From NCBI GenBank assembly GCA_024636405.1, contig JAGXHC010000072.1:1-7434 (forward strand): 7,434 nucleotides of DNA, read 5' to 3'. The stretch comes from Sulfitobacter sp. (GTDB lineage Bacteria > Pseudomonadota > Alphaproteobacteria > Rhodobacterales > Rhodobacteraceae). Below, in pieces: positions 1 to 5,183 of this stretch; within the stretch, counting starts at the first letter, position 1, and every line of letters starts with the position of its first letter. The notes under the pieces are model-generated. The model did no database searches, was not told the origin of the DNA, and saw only the letters and a program-made list of their open reading frames with translations. The translations under genes and the position numbers were made by a program.

Positions 1-645
1 CAGCCACAGCCCGAATCGGTCCGACAGTGACACTTTTTCCTCCACCGCCTCTGACGGGTTGATCGCGCTGCCGCGTTCATTCTCGATCATGTCGCGCGGC
101 ATCAGGTGGCGGCGGTTCGACGTCGCATAGAGCACCACATTGTCGGGCCGCCCTTCGATTCCACCGTCCAGCACCGCCTTGAGCGATTTGTAGTGCTCAT
201 CGTCGTGGCCAAAGCTCAGATCGTCACAGAACAGGATGAACCGCTGCGGCGCACCGCGCAGAAGGTGCAACAGACGACCCACAGAGGGCAGATCCTCGCG
301 GTGCAGCTCAACCAAGCGCAGCACTTCATGTGATTGATGAACATGCGCGTGTACGGCTTTGACCAGACTTGATTTTCCCATACCCCGTGCGCCCCACAAA
401 AGCGCATTATTTGCGGGCAACCCAGCGGCAAACTGCGTCGTGTTCGCCAGCAATGTATCGCGCGCCCGGTCCACCCCAATCAGCAGCGGCAAGGCGACCC
501 GACTGACCGTCGCCACTGGCTCCAGCCGATCTGGCGCGGTGTGCCAGACATATGCCGCCTCTGCGTCAAAATCCGGCGCGGCCAGTGGCGCAGGGGCCAT
601 GCGTTCCAGCGCGGCGGCGATGCGGTCCATAGGATCGCCATTCAC
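1..645 (-). CDS. DUF815-family AAA+ ATPase (C-terminus cut by window edge)
   Basis: Predicted cytoplasmic P-loop ATPase of the DUF815 family (PF05673/COG2607); its cellular role is not established. Seen in the sequence, numbering from the ATG at 630: an N-terminal helix ([11 protein letters not shown]), a Walker A motif [16 protein letters not shown] with GARGMGKS at residues 80-87, a Walker B segment [10 protein letters not shown] at 131-140, and a sensor-1-like strand [16 protein letters not shown] at 166-181. About 210 residues are visible; the family usually has roughly 280, so the C-terminal part lies beyond position 1. Start choice: GTG at 645 overlaps the tatC stop as GTGA and has a GAGG about 10 nt upstream, whereas the in-frame ATG at 630 has no Shine-Dalgarno sequence; 645 is preferred but not certain. 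It is the last visible gene of the tat operon and is probably translationally coupled to tatC. A functional link to Tat export is inferred only from position. Confidence 0.9.
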   Translation of the reverse strand, partial: MNGDPMDRIAAALERMAPAPLAAPDFDAEAAYVWHTAPDRLEPVATVSRVALPLLIGVDRARDTLLANTTQFAAGLPANNALLWGARGMGKSSLVKAVHAHVHQSHEVLRLVELHREDLPSVGRLLHLLRGAPQRFILFCDDLSFGHDDEHYKSLKAVLDGGIEGRPDNVVLYATSNRRHLMPRDMIENERGSAINPSEAVEEKVSLSDRFGLWL

Positions 646-1523
646 GTCTTGTCGTCCTCAACATCGCCTTCATCATCGTAGAACGCTTCATCTTCATCGT
701 CATAGAACCCTTCGGCGCGCAGACGCGCTTCGCGCTTTGTCTCGACACGGCGCACAAGGAAAATGGATATCTCGTAAAGCCCGTAAACGACGATGAACAG
801 GATCACCTGGGTGATGACATCCGGCGGCGTTACCAGTGCAGCCAGAAGAAGAATGCCGACAACGGCATATTTGCGCACATTCCCAAGCCCTTCGGCGCTG
901 ACAAGCCCGGCCTTGCCCATCAGGGTCAGCAGCACAGGAAGTTGAAAACACAGCCCGAAGGCCACGATGAACTTTATCGTCAGGCTCAGGTATTCCTGCG
1001 CCGAACCCTGAAATGCGATAGCCGCGGTTGCCCCGGTTGCCGCGTCGCCCTCGCCCATCAAGGTGCCAGGTTGTTGGAAACCAAGGAAGAAATCGAACGC
1101 AAGCGGTGTGACTACGTAAAAGGCAAAGGACGCACCAATAAAGAACATCAGCGGGCTGGAAATCAGAAACGGCAAAAAGGCGCCCTTCTCGTTCTTGTAA
1201 AGCCCAGGCGCCACAAACCGCCACAACTGGTAACTGATATAGGGAAAGCCCAGCATAAGACCGCCCAGAAGTGAGATTGAGATGGCGACAAAGAAGCCTT
1301 CCTGAAGTTTGATCAGGATCAGCCCACAATCTTCCTGACCCCGCTCTGCCATCGCAGAACACAATGGTTGCGTCAGAAAGTTGAAAATCGGGTTCCAGAC
1401 GGTAAAGCAGATGATCATGCCGATGATGAACGCGATGGCGGAATGGATCAGCCGCGTGCGCAATTCCGCCAGATGTTCGATCAACGGTGCCGCGCTGTCG
1501 TCAAGGTCGTCCGAGGTGCTCAT
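642..1523 (-). CDS. tatC: Sec-independent protein translocase TatC
   Basis: Polytopic inner-membrane core of the twin-arginine translocase, which binds the RR signal peptide together with TatB and exports folded proteins. The 293-residue protein shows the N-terminal family signature HLAELRTRL (17-25), the first cytoplasmic-loop signature [20 protein letters not shown] (93-112, ending in the Glu that aligns with the signal-peptide-binding E103 of E. coli) and TPPDV (232-236, whose Asp aligns with E. coli D211). Six hydrophobic segments fit the family topology: about 28-48, 77-97, 118-143, 180-201, 216-231 and 236-256. It starts with an ATGA overlap on the tatB stop. Oddity: after TM6 the protein ends in a strongly acidic tail (271-293, 13 Asp/Glu and one Lys) holding an 8-residue tandem duplication, [16 protein letters not shown], mirrored in the DNA around 665-712. 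E. coli TatC is about 258 residues, so part of the extra length is this tail. Identification is secure. Confidence 0.98.
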   Translation of the reverse strand: MSTSDDLDDSAAPLIEHLAELRTRLIHSAIAFIIGMIICFTVWNPIFNFLTQPLCSAMAERGQEDCGLILIKLQEGFFVAISISLLGGLMLGFPYISYQLWRFVAPGLYKNEKGAFLPFLISSPLMFFIGASFAFYVVTPLAFDFFLGFQQPGTLMGEGDAATGATAAIAFQGSAQEYLSLTIKFIVAFGLCFQLPVLLTLMGKAGLVSAEGLGNVRKYAVVGILLLAALVTPPDVITQVILFIVVYGLYEISIFLVRRVETKREARLRAEGFYDDEDEAFYDDEGDVEDDKT

Positions 1524-2167
1524 GGATCACTCTTTTTCACAGCAGGTTTGCGAACTGCAGCTTTTTTCACCGCTGGTTTCGCAGTCGCCTTTTTCACCGC
1601 TGGCTTCGCGGCGGCTTTTTTCACCGTTGGCTTCTTTGCTGCGGGTTTGGTTGCGGCTTTTTGCGCGGCGGGCTTTTTCGCGGCTGTCTTGGTGGCGGAT
1701 TTCGCCGCCGTCGCAGGCTGCTCCAGCTTCGGCGTCAGCTTTGCCTCGGCTTCCTCGGCCTTGGCAATCGCTTCCGCCGCCTCGCGCTGTTTGCGCTCTG
1801 CTGCGGCGCGCGCAGTGGTGGCCTGGATCTTTTTCACATCCTCGGCCCGCTGCGCCGCCAGCTTGCCGGTTTCGCTTTCGGGGTCGATATCAGTCAGCGA
1901 TTTGGCCGCGGATTTCACTCCGTCCAGCGCACTGCCCAGCGGATTTGTGGCCGCTTTCAACGATTTGTTCAAACTGGAGGAGATATCGCGCACCCCGGAA
2001 TCGTCGGCGGCGTCGCTCATGGCCTGGCTGAATTCACGCGCCATGCCCTTTGCCTTGCCGACAAACTGCCCGACGCTGCGAAACAGCACCGGCAGATCTT
2101 TCGGCCCCACCACGATCAACGCGACGATGCCGATGACCAGTAATTCGGTCCACCCCAGATCAAACAT
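1520..2167 (-). CDS. tatB: Sec-independent protein translocase TatB with Lys/Ala/Pro repeat tail
   Basis: Single-span membrane subunit that partners TatC in the Tat signal-peptide receptor. The start [26 protein letters not shown] is diagnostic: Glu8 inside the membrane span, the Gly21-Pro22 hinge, then an amphipathic helix (23-50). Residues 100-143 are a charged, probably coiled-coil helix ([21 protein letters not shown]). Residues 151-213 are low-complexity, with KKPAAK, KPAVKK and similar units, 19 Lys, one Arg and no acidic residue, resembling histone-H1-type tails. Total length is 215 residues against 171 in E. coli. Position between tatA (6-nt gap) and tatC (ATGA overlap) confirms the call. 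Orthodox TatB topology puts the tail in the cytoplasm. A partner for the basic tail is unknown; binding to the acidic TatC or TatA tails, to phospholipid headgroups or to nucleic acid are possibilities, not observations. Confidence 0.97.
   Translation of the reverse strand: MFDLGWTELLVIGIVALIVVGPKDLPVLFRSVGQFVGKAKGMAREFSQAMSDAADDSGVRDISSSLNKSLKAATNPLGSALDGVKSAAKSLTDIDPESETGKLAAQRAEDVKKIQATTARAAAERKQREAAEAIAKAEEAEAKLTPKLEQPATAAKSATKTAAKKPAAQKAATKPAAKKPTVKKAAAKPAVKKATAKPAVKKAAVRKPAVKKSDP
1533..1630 (-). repeat. 27-30-bp tandem repeats inside tatB (KKAxAKPAV units)
   Basis: On the plus strand the 14-mer tttttcaccgctgg occurs at 1563-1576 and 1590-1603, with a one-base variant (tttttcaccgttgg) at 1617-1630 and a diverged copy (tttttcacagcagg) at 1533-1546. 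Spacing is 27, 27 and 30 nt, i.e. nine or ten codons, so the reading frame is preserved. The units encode [18 protein letters not shown] and [10 protein letters not shown] near residues 180-212 of TatB. Near-identical DNA units suggest recent expansion by slippage or unequal recombination; copy number may vary between strains. Confidence 0.85.
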
Positions 2168-2173
2168 GTGCGG

Positions 2174-2425
2174 TTACACCTGATCCTTGTCGGCCTGCAG
2201 GTCGGTCTTGGGGTGGGTGCCCAGGTCGGTATGCTCGGGCAGGTCCGCATCATGCAGATCTTCCACGTGCGTCACGTCCTTTTCGCCTTCGCTGATGCCC
2301 TTCTTGAAACTGGTGATGCCCTTGCCGACTTCACCCATCAGCGACGAAATCTTGCCGCGCCCGAAAAGCACCAGCACCACAACTGCAATCAGCAGCAGGC
2401 CCGGCAATCCAATATTATTCAACAT
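2174..2425 (-). CDS. tatA: Sec-independent protein translocase TatA
   Basis: Small membrane protein that oligomerises to form the Tat translocation element. The 83-residue sequence has an N-terminal membrane span (5-20, GLPGLLLIAVVVLVLF), the Phe21-Gly22 hinge, the amphipathic helix RGKISSLMGEVGKGITSFKKG (23-43) with the conserved Phe at 40, and a polar, acidic C-terminal tail (44-83, about ten Asp/Glu). Length is normal for TatA. The FGRGKI...MGEVGKGI pattern is typical of alphaproteobacteria, and Pro8 stands where E. coli has Gln8. It is first in the tat operon, 6 nt before tatB. The start has a strong ribosome binding site, GGGAGAG. No clear sigma70-like promoter was found in the gap upstream (2438-2551). 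Confidence 0.97.
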   Translation of the reverse strand: MLNNIGLPGLLLIAVVVLVLFGRGKISSLMGEVGKGITSFKKGISEGEKDVTHVEDLHDADLPEHTDLGTHPKTDLQADKDQV

Positions 2426-2430
2426 GTCGT

Positions 2431-2437
2431 CTCTCCC
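2431..2437 (-). promoter_or_regulatory. Ribosome binding site of tatA
   Basis: GGGAGAG on the minus strand ends five bases before the tatA ATG at 2425. It fixes the tatA start and is the strongest translation signal of the tat operon. The tatB and tatC starts have weaker signals and probably rely on coupling. Confidence 0.7.
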
Positions 2438-2551
2438 AAAGATGCCGCCGCACGCGACAGCGCGGCCCGTTCGCTCCCGGTTCTAGGCGCTTCGCCCCGG
2501 ACAAAAAAGCGTAAACCCCCAATCGCAGGCCGTCACACCCCCGGCACAGGA

Positions 2552-2567
2552 CAAGTTTTAAGACTTG
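2552..2567. promoter_or_regulatory. 16-bp near-palindrome in the divergent promoter region
   Basis: caagttttaagacttg: arms CAAGT and ACTTG are exact reverse complements, and the centre TTAA is also symmetric, leaving one mismatched pair. It lies two bases before the perfect inverted repeat at 2570-2603, between divergent tatA and the WYL regulator gene. It could be a second operator for an unrelated factor or part of the promoter. Length and symmetry alone make it a modest candidate. Confidence 0.35.
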
Positions 2568-2569
2568 CT

Positions 2570-2603
2570 GGCCGCAACTGACAGGTTTATGTCAGTTGCG
2601 GCC
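2570..2603. promoter_or_regulatory. Perfect 14-bp inverted repeat, probable operator of the WYL regulator
   Basis: The left arm ggccgcaactgaca (2570-2583) and right arm tgtcagttgcggcc (2590-2603) are exact reverse complements separated by ggttta. The half-sites lie 20 bp apart centre to centre, suiting two DNA-binding domains on one face of the helix. It ends 18 nt before the regulator's ATG (2622), consistent with autoregulation. A weak -35-like TTGCTG (2565-2570) and -10-like TATGTC (2588-2593), 17 nt apart, would place the promoter within it, but these matches are poor. It has no T tract, so it is not a classical terminator. Effect on tatA, about 150 bp away on the other side, is possible but unsupported. 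Confidence 0.75.
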
Positions 2604-2621
2604 CACCTTTCGGAAAAGCCC

Positions 2622-3287
2622 ATGCGCCGCAGTGACAGACTTTTCAGCATCATGCGCATCCTGCGCGGTGGTCGCCTGCACCGCGCGCAGGATCTGGCCA
2701 ATCGCGTGGATGTTTCAGTGCGCACACTCTACCGCGATATGGATGCCCTGATGGCATCCGGCGTCCCCATAAAGGGCGCGCGCGGTGGGGGCTACCGGAT
2801 CACGGATGCGATCACACTGCCGCCGCTGACACTGACCCCAGAGGAATTGGAAGCGCTCAACCTTGGGCTTGCGATAGCGGCCGAGGTATCGGACGCAGAG
2901 ATGAAAACCGCCGCCTACAGTCTTGCGGACAAGATCGACGCGGTGCTGTCGACCCAGGTTGTGGCAGAAACAGACGCCTGGAAATTTGCACCCCACCCCT
3001 TTGCCGATGCGACGCGCGGCTTTGCCATGATGCCGATCCTGCGCGCCGCAATCAGGGCACGCCAGAAACTGCGCCTGACATCAACCACGCCGGACGGCAC
3101 GGTGTCCACGCGCGTCGTCCGCCCGCTGCTGATGGAATACTGGGGCCGCGTCTGGACCCTGACGACATGGTGCGAAAGCGGTGGTGGCTTTGTCGACCTG
3201 CGCCTCGACCTGATCGACAGCATTGATGCCCTGCCAGAAATGTTCGTGGATGAACCTGGAAAAACCCTCGTGGATCGCAAGACCTGA
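2622..3287 (+). CDS. YafY-type HTH-WYL transcriptional regulator
   Basis: DNA-binding regulator of the YafY/COG2378 group, here 221 residues. The N-terminus MRRSDRLFSIMRILRGGR opens an HTH_11 winged helix (about 5-60), with recognition helix VSVRTLYRDMDAL (31-43) and wing GARGGGYRI (52-60). A helical linker (about 70-115) follows, then a WYL-type ligand-sensing domain (about 136-205) containing VVRPLLMEYWGRVWTLTTWCE. The eponymous Trp-Tyr-Leu is represented by the WTL variant that I recall as usual in this subfamily. Start choice: ATG at 2622 gives the standard family N-terminus and has GGAAAAG just upstream; earlier in-frame starts (TTG 2565, ATG 2589) fall before or inside the palindrome and add residues unlike the family. 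It is the only plus-strand gene, divergent from tatA and convergent with the Lin0512 genes. The effector and regulon are unknown; autoregulation through the inverted repeat is likely. Confidence 0.93.
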   Translation: MRRSDRLFSIMRILRGGRLHRAQDLANRVDVSVRTLYRDMDALMASGVPIKGARGGGYRITDAITLPPLTLTPEELEALNLGLAIAAEVSDAEMKTAAYSLADKIDAVLSTQVVAETDAWKFAPHPFADATRGFAMMPILRAAIRARQKLRLTSTTPDGTVSTRVVRPLLMEYWGRVWTLTTWCESGGGFVDLRLDLIDSIDALPEMFVDEPGKTLVDRKT

Positions 3288-3304
3288 ACCGGTTTCCAAA
3301 TGGC

Positions 3305-3327
3305 AAAAAATCCTCGCCGAAGGCAAG
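3305..3327 (-). terminator. Rho-independent terminator of the Lin0512 operon
   Basis: On the minus strand CTTGCC-TTC-GGCGAG forms a six-pair stem (one G-T wobble) with a three-base loop at 3313-3327, followed by GGA and six Ts (plus-strand aaaaaa, 3305-3310). It begins 15 nt after the stop of the last Lin0512 gene. On the plus strand the same hairpin is followed by AATTCTCTTTT, so it might weakly terminate the WYL gene too. Confidence 0.65.
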
Positions 3328-3342
3328 AATTCTCTTTTGGCG

Positions 3343-3702
3343 TCAGCCGCGCAACTGCCACCCGGCCTGCGGCGGCAGAAATGCCTCGACGCTGGCCTGC
3401 GCCACAACAATGGTCTCATCTCCCGCGGCCACGTTCAGCCCCCCAAAGACCGCGCGCACCTCTGCGCGCCCGCGCGGCAGACCCCCGATCAGCGCGTCGG
3501 TGTCAACTTTCTCAGGTTCCTGCACGGCAACTGTCACCTGCACCCGCATCGCATCATGCGCCAGCCCAAGCACGCCAAACAGCGGCAGCGACGAATGACG
3601 CAGAGCGTCCTCAATCGCGCGGCCTGCGGCCTTGGTGTAATCCATTCCATGCAGGTCATTGCCCATGCCCATCTCAATGATGATCCGCTGCTGATCAGCC
3701 AT
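3343..3702 (-). CDS. Lin0512-family protein, copy with intact GxGxDxHG motif
   Basis: Uncharacterised conserved protein of the Lin0512 family (TIGR02058/PF09585), 119 residues, the usual size of the family; no enzymatic activity is established. The N-terminus MADQQRIIIEMGMGNDLHGMDYTKAAGRAIEDAL contains the family's near-invariant GxGxDxHG motif at 12-19, then an Asp-Tyr-Thr and a helix ending in EDAL. Later segments AMRVQVTVAVQEPEKVDTDAL (51-71) and VFGGLNV (85-91) are shared with the neighbouring paralog. No signal peptide or membrane span is seen, so it is probably cytoplasmic. The ATG at 3702 has a GGAG eight bases upstream and overlaps the preceding paralog by 8 nt, implying translational coupling and perhaps a joint complex. 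It is the last gene before the terminator. His18 and Asp16 are the obvious candidates for metal or substrate contact, by inference. Confidence 0.88.
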   Translation of the reverse strand: MADQQRIIIEMGMGNDLHGMDYTKAAGRAIEDALRHSSLPLFGVLGLAHDAMRVQVTVAVQEPEKVDTDALIGGLPRGRAEVRAVFGGLNVAAGDETIVVAQASVEAFLPPQAGWQLRG

Positions 3703-4045
3703 CTGCACGCTCCATGTCAAAGGCCACCGAAAGTGCGACATTGGCCATGACCGTCGGGGCGCCGTCACCGTCCGGGCGCGGCACATCCAAACCGCCGCGC
3801 ACCACGTTTACCGTCACGATGCCGTAGAGAAACACGGCGCGCAGTGCGTCGATATCCACCCTGTCTGGCTGCTGCACACCCACATCCAGCGTGATCCGCA
3901 TTGCCGATTTGTCAAAACCGAACAACTCCGCAAGGTTGATTGAATTGCGCCACAGCGCATCCTCAACACCGCGTTTGGCAGCTTGGGTATAATCCCCGCG
4001 CCGCAGCGATGTGCCCATGCCGAATTCCACCATCAGGGTCTGCAT
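3695..4045 (-). CDS. Lin0512-family protein, diverged copy lacking the Asp/His motif
   Basis: Paralog of the downstream gene, 116 residues, aligned with no gap over the motif region: FGMGTSLRRGDYTQAAKRGVEDAL against MGMGNDLHGMDYTKAAGRAIEDAL in two stretches of shared pattern. Both also share AMR...V.VQ.P..VD.DAL and GGL.V. The family motif GxGxDxHG reads GMGTSLRR here (9-16), so the conserved Asp, His and last Gly are Ser, Arg and Arg. This suggests a catalytically inactive or structural partner of the intact copy. The start is ATG 4045, which shares its A with the stop of the ABC ATPase gene (TGATG) and has an ideal AAGGAGG upstream. A longer reading from 4102 would lie inside the ATPase gene and lacks family similarity. 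No signal peptide is visible. Assignment rests on similarity to its neighbour plus recollection of the family; function is unknown. Confidence 0.84.
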   Translation of the reverse strand: MQTLMVEFGMGTSLRRGDYTQAAKRGVEDALWRNSINLAELFGFDKSAMRITLDVGVQQPDRVDIDALRAVFLYGIVTVNVVRGGLDVPRPDGDGAPTVMANVALSVAFDMERADG

Positions 4046-5139
4046 CACGCCTCCTTGTTGACTGCAAAGACAAAGCATCTGTCGCGCCGGATCGTCAGCC
4101 AAAGCACGGCACCGGCCTGCGGCAGGAACACATTGGGCACGGTGGCCTTCAATGTCGATCCATCGTGGTCCATCACGAACTCCACCAGACTTTCGTTGCC
4201 CATAAACCGCGCCCGCGCGACAACCGCGCGTGCGGCGGTGCCTTCTCGGGCTGTGGGTGCGGGCCCTTTGCCCCCGCGGTCAAAATCAATACGCACATGC
4301 TGGGGCCGAAACACAATGTCCACCAAAGTACCGTCAGGCACGCCGGGCGCCAGAAAACGCCCGAAGGCCGTGGGCGCCAACGCACCGCTTACCTGCGACC
4401 GCAAGACGTTGGCATCGCTGAAAAACGCCACCGCTTCGCGATCCAGCGGTCGGGTATAGACATTGTACGGCGCGCCCTGCTGCACGATCTTGCCGTCACG
4501 CATCAGCGCAATTTCATCGGCCATGCGCATCGCCTCGTCAGGCTCATGGGTGACCAGCAAAACGGCGGTGTCCTCTTCCTTGAGGATATTCAGGGTTTCA
4601 TCGCGGATACCGTCGCGCAAGCGGTTGTCGAGACCTGAAAATGGCTCGTCCATCAACATGATACGCGGGCGCGGCGCCAACGCGCGTGCAAGTGCGACCC
4701 GCTGTTGTTCGCCCCCCGAAAGCTGGTGCGGATAGCCGTCGATGAAGCGCAGCAAATCCACCCGCTCCAGCAGATCACCGATCCTTCTGCGCCGCTCGGC
4801 TCTTGTCATGTTTTGCAGGCCAAAGCCCACATTATCCGCGACACTGAGATGCGGAAACAGCGCAAAATCCTGAAACATAAGTCCAATTTCACGCCGCTCG
4901 GGCGGCACGCGAAATACGGTATCGCAGATCAGCTTGCCATCGACATGGATCGTGCCGCTGTCCTGCATCTCGACGCCCGCAATCATCCGCAAGGTCGTGG
5001 ATTTGCCGCAGCCCGAAGGCCCCAGCAAACAAGTCACCTGCCCCGGCATGATTTGCAGGCTCACGTTATCCACGACCGCGCGCCCGTCATAGGTGCGGCG
5101 CAGGTTCTTGATCTCAAGCCGTGGGATGGGTTCGGTCAT
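4045..5139 (-). CDS. ABC transporter ATP-binding protein, FbpC/PotA-like
   Basis: ATPase subunit of an ABC importer of the ferric-iron/polyamine/sulfate (FbpC, PotA, CysA) type, acting at the cytoplasmic face of the inner membrane. In 364 residues: Walker A GPSGCGKST (40-48), Q-loop Gln90 in GLMFQDFALFPHL, ABC signature LSGGEQQR (140-147), Walker B IMLMDEP (160-166), D-loop SGLD (168-171), switch His198 in LLVTHEPDEAM, and a C-terminal TOBE-type domain (about 245-358) with VFRPQHVRIDF and ARFMGNESLVEF. All catalytic residues are present and the length is typical. It follows the symporter gene by 44 nt and overlaps the Lin0512 gene by one base. No Shine-Dalgarno is clear (GGACCGGC precedes the ATG). 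No permease or solute-binding protein gene lies in the window, which is unusual for this class; they may lie past an edge or elsewhere. The substrate cannot be read from the ATPase alone. Confidence 0.93.
   Translation of the reverse strand: MTEPIPRLEIKNLRRTYDGRAVVDNVSLQIMPGQVTCLLGPSGCGKSTTLRMIAGVEMQDSGTIHVDGKLICDTVFRVPPERREIGLMFQDFALFPHLSVADNVGFGLQNMTRAERRRRIGDLLERVDLLRFIDGYPHQLSGGEQQRVALARALAPRPRIMLMDEPFSGLDNRLRDGIRDETLNILKEEDTAVLLVTHEPDEAMRMADEIALMRDGKIVQQGAPYNVYTRPLDREAVAFFSDANVLRSQVSGALAPTAFGRFLAPGVPDGTLVDIVFRPQHVRIDFDRGGKGPAPTAREGTAARAVVARARFMGNESLVEFVMDHDGSTLKATVPNVFLPQAGAVLWLTIRRDRCFVFAVNKEA
4050..4056 (-). promoter_or_regulatory. Consensus ribosome binding site of the diverged Lin0512 gene
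   Basis: AAGGAGG, a full Shine-Dalgarno match, ends four bases before the ATG at 4045 and lies inside the last codons of the ABC ATPase gene. It decides the start at 4045 over the in-frame upstream ATG at 4102, and suggests the Lin0512 pair is translated well. Confidence 0.7.
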
Positions 5140-5183
5140 GCCGGTCCGGTCGTATCCGATTAAATCACTCGGGTACGCAGCTA

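Noticed and set aside
700..1362. Second minus-strand open frame of 220 codons overlapping tatC
   Set aside because: Cys/Arg-rich composition with no family pattern; tatC in the other frame has every signature.
1533..1630. Regularly spaced short repeats suggesting a CRISPR-like array
   Set aside because: Period of 27-30 nt equals nine or ten codons, there are no unique spacers, and the repeats are in frame inside tatB.
1368..2183. Long plus-strand open frame (271 codons) antisense to tatB, rich in Phe-Ala repeats
   Set aside because: Its repeats are the reverse reading of the Lys/Ala/Pro codons of TatB; the minus-strand frame has full TatB features and operon spacing.
2570..2603. Inverted repeat as a rho-independent terminator
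   Set aside because: No T tract on either side and it lies upstream of a gene start, not after a stop codon.
2565..2621. Longer N-terminus for the WYL regulator from TTG 2565 or ATG 2589
   Set aside because: These starts run through the palindrome, lack good ribosome binding sites and add residues outside the usual family N-terminus.
3940..4638. Plus-strand open frames opposite the ABC ATPase and Lin0512 genes
   Set aside because: No recognisable domain, and the opposite strand encodes a complete ATPase with all motifs; high GC makes such antisense frames common.
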